NCBI RefSeq assembly: GCF_009739465.1 | Contig: NZ_WHOM01000068.1 | Coordinates: forward strand, 124,001-188,000 | Length of the DNA stretch: 64,000 bases | Origin: Streptomyces apocyni | GTDB lineage: Bacteria; Actinomycetota; Actinomycetes; Streptomycetales; Streptomycetaceae | Direction: 5' to 3' | Shown: piece after piece, positions 61,104 to 64,000 of the stretch | Position numbering within the stretch: position 1 is the stretch's first letter | How the letters are laid out: each line of letters starts with the position of its first letter | Made by a program: the position numbers and the translations under genes | Notes under the pieces: generated by a model | Told to the model about the DNA's origin: nothing | Database searches by the model: none | What the model saw: only the letters and a program-made list of their open reading frames with translations

Positions 61104-61706
61104 TCAGCCCAGCAACTCCCCCACCACCGGCACCAGCGCCCGGAACGCCTCCCCCCGGTGGCTGATCGCGTTCTTCTCCTCGGGGGTCATCTCCGCGCAG
61201 GTGCGGGTCTCCCCCTCCGGCTGGAGGATCGGGTCGTAGCCGAAGCCGCCGGTGCCGGAGGGGGCGTGGCGTAGGACGCCCCTCAGGCGGCCTTCGACGA
61301 CGCGTTCCGTGCCGTCGGGGAGGGCCAGGGCCGCCGCGCAGGTGAAGTGGGCGCCTCGGTGGGGGTCGTCGATGTCGGCGAGTTGGGCCAGGAGGAGGTC
61401 GAGGTTGGCGCGGTCGTCGCCGTGGGTGCCCGCCCAGCGGGCGGAGAAGATGCCGGGGGCGCCGCCCAGGACGTCGACGCAGAGGCCGGAGTCGTCGGCG
61501 ATGGCGGGGTGGCCGGTGGCCTGGGCGAGGGTGTGGGCCTTGAGGAGGGCGTTCTCGGCGAAGGTGACGCCGGTTTCCTTGACGTCGGGGATGTCGGGGT
61601 AGGCGTCGGCGCCCACGAGGTCGTGGTCGAGTCCGGCGGCGGCGAGGATGGCGCGGAGTTCGGTGACCTTGTGGGCGTTGCGGGTGGCGAGGATGAGGCG
61701 GGTCAT
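61104..61706 (-). CDS. rdgB: XTP/dITP pyrophosphatase
   Basis: 200 aa from ATG 61706; a GTG at 61709 is adjacent. Ham1 fold: LILATRNAHKVTELRAIL, TFAENALLKAHTLA, IADDSGLCVDVLGGAPGIFS and GGFGYDPIL. It removes non-canonical purine triphosphates. Lies beside rph, as in many actinobacteria. Confidence 0.97.
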   Translation of the reverse strand: MTRLILATRNAHKVTELRAILAAAGLDHDLVGADAYPDIPDVKETGVTFAENALLKAHTLAQATGHPAIADDSGLCVDVLGGAPGIFSARWAGTHGDDRANLDLLLAQLADIDDPHRGAHFTCAAALALPDGTERVVEGRLRGVLRHAPSGTGGFGYDPILQPEGETRTCAEMTPEEKNAISHRGEAFRALVPVVGELLG

Positions 61707-61742
61707 CACCCCAGTATCGGGGGCGCGTACGGGGGCGTGGCG

Positions 61743-62153
61743 TCAGGGCTTGCAGGCCTTGGTCAGTTCGCCGGTGGCGTCAGTGACGGGGCTGATGTCG
61801 GGGTCCGTGTCGCCTTCGCGGATGGCGGTGCGGACGTTGCCCACGGCCTTGCCGAGTGAGTCGAGGGCCTTGCTGACGTCGACGTCGTCGGTCTTCTCGC
61901 TGATCTCGGTGATGTTCTTGTCGATATCGTCGAGGGAGCTGTCGGCGTCGGGGGTACGGCCCTGGGCGGCGTCTTCGACGGATTGTTGGAGGGTCGCCGC
62001 GCTGTCGGCGATCACGTCGGCGGTGCGCGCGCAGTCGATCGCTTTGTCGACAGTGGAGCAGCCGACGGCCAGGGTCGCGCTGAGCGCGGCGATGGCGGCG
62101 GCTATGGCGGTGTGTCGGCGGCTGCTGTGACGGTGACTGCGGCGCGAGGCCAT
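61743..62153 (-). CDS. Small lipoprotein of unknown function
   Basis: 136 aa from ATG 62153 (GGGAGGGA upstream). Basic start, hydrophobic segment and lipobox LAVGC (Cys ~32). The mature part is helical and acidic (AATLQQSVEDAAQGR, DSSLDDIDKNITEISEKTDD) with one more cysteine pair at the ends. It lies between rph and rdgB on the same strand; the 13-bp inverted repeat upstream (62175-62208) may be a terminator or operator. Confidence 0.85.
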   Translation of the reverse strand: MASRRSHRHSSRRHTAIAAAIAALSATLAVGCSTVDKAIDCARTADVIADSAATLQQSVEDAAQGRTPDADSSLDDIDKNITEISEKTDDVDVSKALDSLGKAVGNVRTAIREGDTDPDISPVTDATGELTKACKP

Positions 62154-62174
62154 GGGTGGTCCCTCCCCTGTTCT

Positions 62175-62208
62175 GTACGGGCGTACGGTTCTCGGCGTAC
62201 GCCCGTAC
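62175..62208. promoter_or_regulatory. 13-bp inverted repeat between rph and the lipoprotein gene
   Basis: GTACGGGCGTACG and CGTACGCCCGTAC, 8-nt loop. No T run; either a weak terminator for rph or an operator. Confidence 0.55.
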
Positions 62209-62311
62209 GAACTAGAACGCCTGACGGGGGCTGTTGGTTGCCTCGGAGCGCGATAGGGGGCGAGGCAGGGCGAGCTCCGACAAGCTGGGGCGAGGCGGAG
62301 CCTGGCAGGCG

Positions 62312-63046
<735 letters not shown>

Positions 63047-63131
63047 GGCGTCGAGCCTATCGCCCATACGAGGGGCCCGGCTCCGCTGTGCTGAACAGCG
63101 GTGCCGGGCCCGTCGTTGTCCAGACAGGCTC

Positions 63132-63162
63132 GGGGCCGGGTCCGGGTCCGGGTCCGGGTCCG
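63132..63162. repeat. GGGTCC hexamer repeat, about four units
   Basis: (GGGTCC)n between the rph 5' region and the EIIB stop; a simple repeat without other structure. Confidence 0.8.
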
Positions 63163-63396
63163 CTACATCATGTCTTCGATCTCACCGGCGATCGGGTCGG
63201 CGTCGGTGCCGATGACGACCTGGATGGCGGTGCCCATCTTGACGACTCCGTGGGCTCCGGCGGCCTTGAGCGCGGCTTCGTCGACGAGGTCGGCGTCCGC
63301 GACCTCGGTGCGCAGGCGGGTGATGCAGCCCTCGACCTCTTCGATGTTCTCGATACCGCCGAGCCCGGCGACGATCTTCTCAGCCTTGCTGGCCAT
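63163..63396 (-). CDS. nagF: PTS EIIB subunit for N-acetylglucosamine
   Basis: 77 aa from ATG 63396 (AGGGAGAAG upstream). Complete EIIB of the glucose/GlcNAc class, with the phosphorylated Cys in EVEGCITRLR. Separate from the membrane domain, which is encoded divergently at 63633. The DasR box lies between. Confidence 0.93.
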   Translation of the reverse strand: MASKAEKIVAGLGGIENIEEVEGCITRLRTEVADADLVDEAALKAAGAHGVVKMGTAIQVVIGTDADPIAGEIEDMM

Positions 63397-63574
63397 GTTC
63401 TTCTCCCTGTGATTCCGCGGTTCCACGAGCACTGTTCGGCCCACCATCGCGTCCGATTTGTCACGTTAGCCCACGGTTGGCGCAACTTCGCGGGCGTGCA
63501 CCCGGCCGGTACCGAAAGATAGCGATCACGGAATCCCGCCTCGGTCCGGGGCCGGGCTCCCGCACCGTATCGCA

Positions 63575-63590
63575 ACTGGTCTACACCAGT
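63575..63590. promoter_or_regulatory. DasR (dre) operator
   Basis: ACTGGTCTACACCAGT, a near-perfect DasR site (consensus ACTGGTCTAGACCAGT). It lies between the divergent EIIB and EIIC genes, nearest the latter. Confidence 0.92.
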
Positions 63591-63632
63591 ATGCAACGCC
63601 TGCCACACCTGGCCCGCCCCGGGAGGACGTTG

Positions 63633-64000
63633 ATGAGTTCCAGCAGTGCGAAGGCGGCGCAGCCACCGAGGAAATGGTGGAGCGGGCTGTTCCAGGGGCT
63701 GCAGAAGATGGGCCGCAGCCTCCAGCTGCCCATCGCTGTCCTTCCCGCGGCTGGCATCCTCAACCGGCTGGGCCAGCCTGATGTGTTCGGCGATGACGGT
63801 CTGGGCTGGACCGACGTGGCCAAGGTGATGGCGGGCGCCGGTGGCGCGCTGCTGGACGCCAACGTCGGGCTGCCGCTGCTGTTCTGTATCGGTGTCGCGA
63901 TCGGGATGGCGAAGAAGGCCGACGGGTCGACGGCGCTGGCCGCGACCGCGGGCTTCCTCGTCTACTTCAACGTCCTGCGGCAGTTCCCGGAGGCCTGTCC
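63633..64000 (+). CDS. nagE: PTS EIIC N-acetylglucosamine permease (C-terminus beyond window)
   Basis: ATG 63633 with GGGAGG; 122 residues visible before the edge. LFQGLQKMGRSLQLPIAVLPAAGILNRLGQ, then LPLLFCIGVAIGMAKKADG, the EIIC pattern of the GlcNAc/glucose class (given here by location). Paired with nagF and the dre site, as for S. coelicolor nagE genes. Which of the two S. coelicolor paralogues it matches is undecided. Confidence 0.93.
   Translation, partial: MSSSSAKAAQPPRKWWSGLFQGLQKMGRSLQLPIAVLPAAGILNRLGQPDVFGDDGLGWTDVAKVMAGAGGALLDANVGLPLLFCIGVAIGMAKKADGSTALAATAGFLVYFNVLRQFPEAC

Overview
The window is high-GC actinobacterial chromosome and almost certainly Streptomyces. The evidence is very GC-rich third codon positions, AGGAGG-type or leaderless starts, a cslA-glxA-cslZ tip-glycan locus, a class E sortase with an LAxTG substrate, an HATPase/XRE/DUF397 trio, and a rdgB-rph-PTS(GlcNAc) block with a DasR box. 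The last block and the csl locus have the neighbourhood known from S. coelicolor.

Layout. 1-13.4 kb: a single minus-strand operon for an azole- and dehydroamino-acid-containing RiPP (thiopeptide or goadsporin-like). In transcription order it reads small secreted protein, SARP/AfsR-type regulator, leader-binding F-protein, YcaO cyclodehydratase, SagB azoline dehydrogenase, LanB glutamylation protein, LanB elimination protein, and an M50-type membrane protease that runs off the left edge. Most of these genes overlap. No precursor peptide is visible. 13.6-18.2 kb: two identical tRNA-Lys(CTT) genes in inverted orientation bracket a copper LPMO gene with a DasR-like box, a P-loop kinase, an SPFH protein and an NlpC/P60-type hydrolase. 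18.5-23.7 kb: cslA-glxA and convergent cslZ. 24-36.6 kb: sortase F with a membrane partner, HAD phosphatase, secreted phosphodiesterase, a phosphonate-type catabolic unit (HAD, FAD oxidase, GntR regulator) with a shared operator-like motif, an LADTG wall protein, an oxidoreductase, an FAH-family enzyme, a short YidC paralogue, DUF6412 and sortase E. 36.7-43.6 kb (more accessory): SEC-C protein, a PLD-helicase-DUF3427 protein, the HATPase/XRE/DUF397 trio and a frameshifted acetyltransferase. 43.9-55.8 kb: VWA lipoprotein, DUF2975/XRE pair below a 49-bp palindrome, regulators, DUF445, GDSL hydrolase, Bcp, DUF3618, a GroES-like protein, a guanidine-III riboswitch with a guanidinium exporter, and a class A PBP. 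56-61 kb: an ABC exporter whose ATPase lacks a normal start codon, a DUF1707 protein, a pair of HNH nucleases built from repeated 'DTSHF' modules, and an atypical tRNA with anticodon UAG. 61-64 kb: rdgB, a lipoprotein, rph, and the GlcNAc PTS genes around a DasR box.

The observations I would follow first are the modular HNH pair with its neighbouring short-variable-arm tRNA(UAG), the RiPP operon with a missing precursor and repeat-expanded linkers, the shared operator of the phosphonate-type regulon, the start-less ABC ATPase, and the guanidine-III element with a pseudoknot mismatch. All calls come from reading the sequence; no database search was run.
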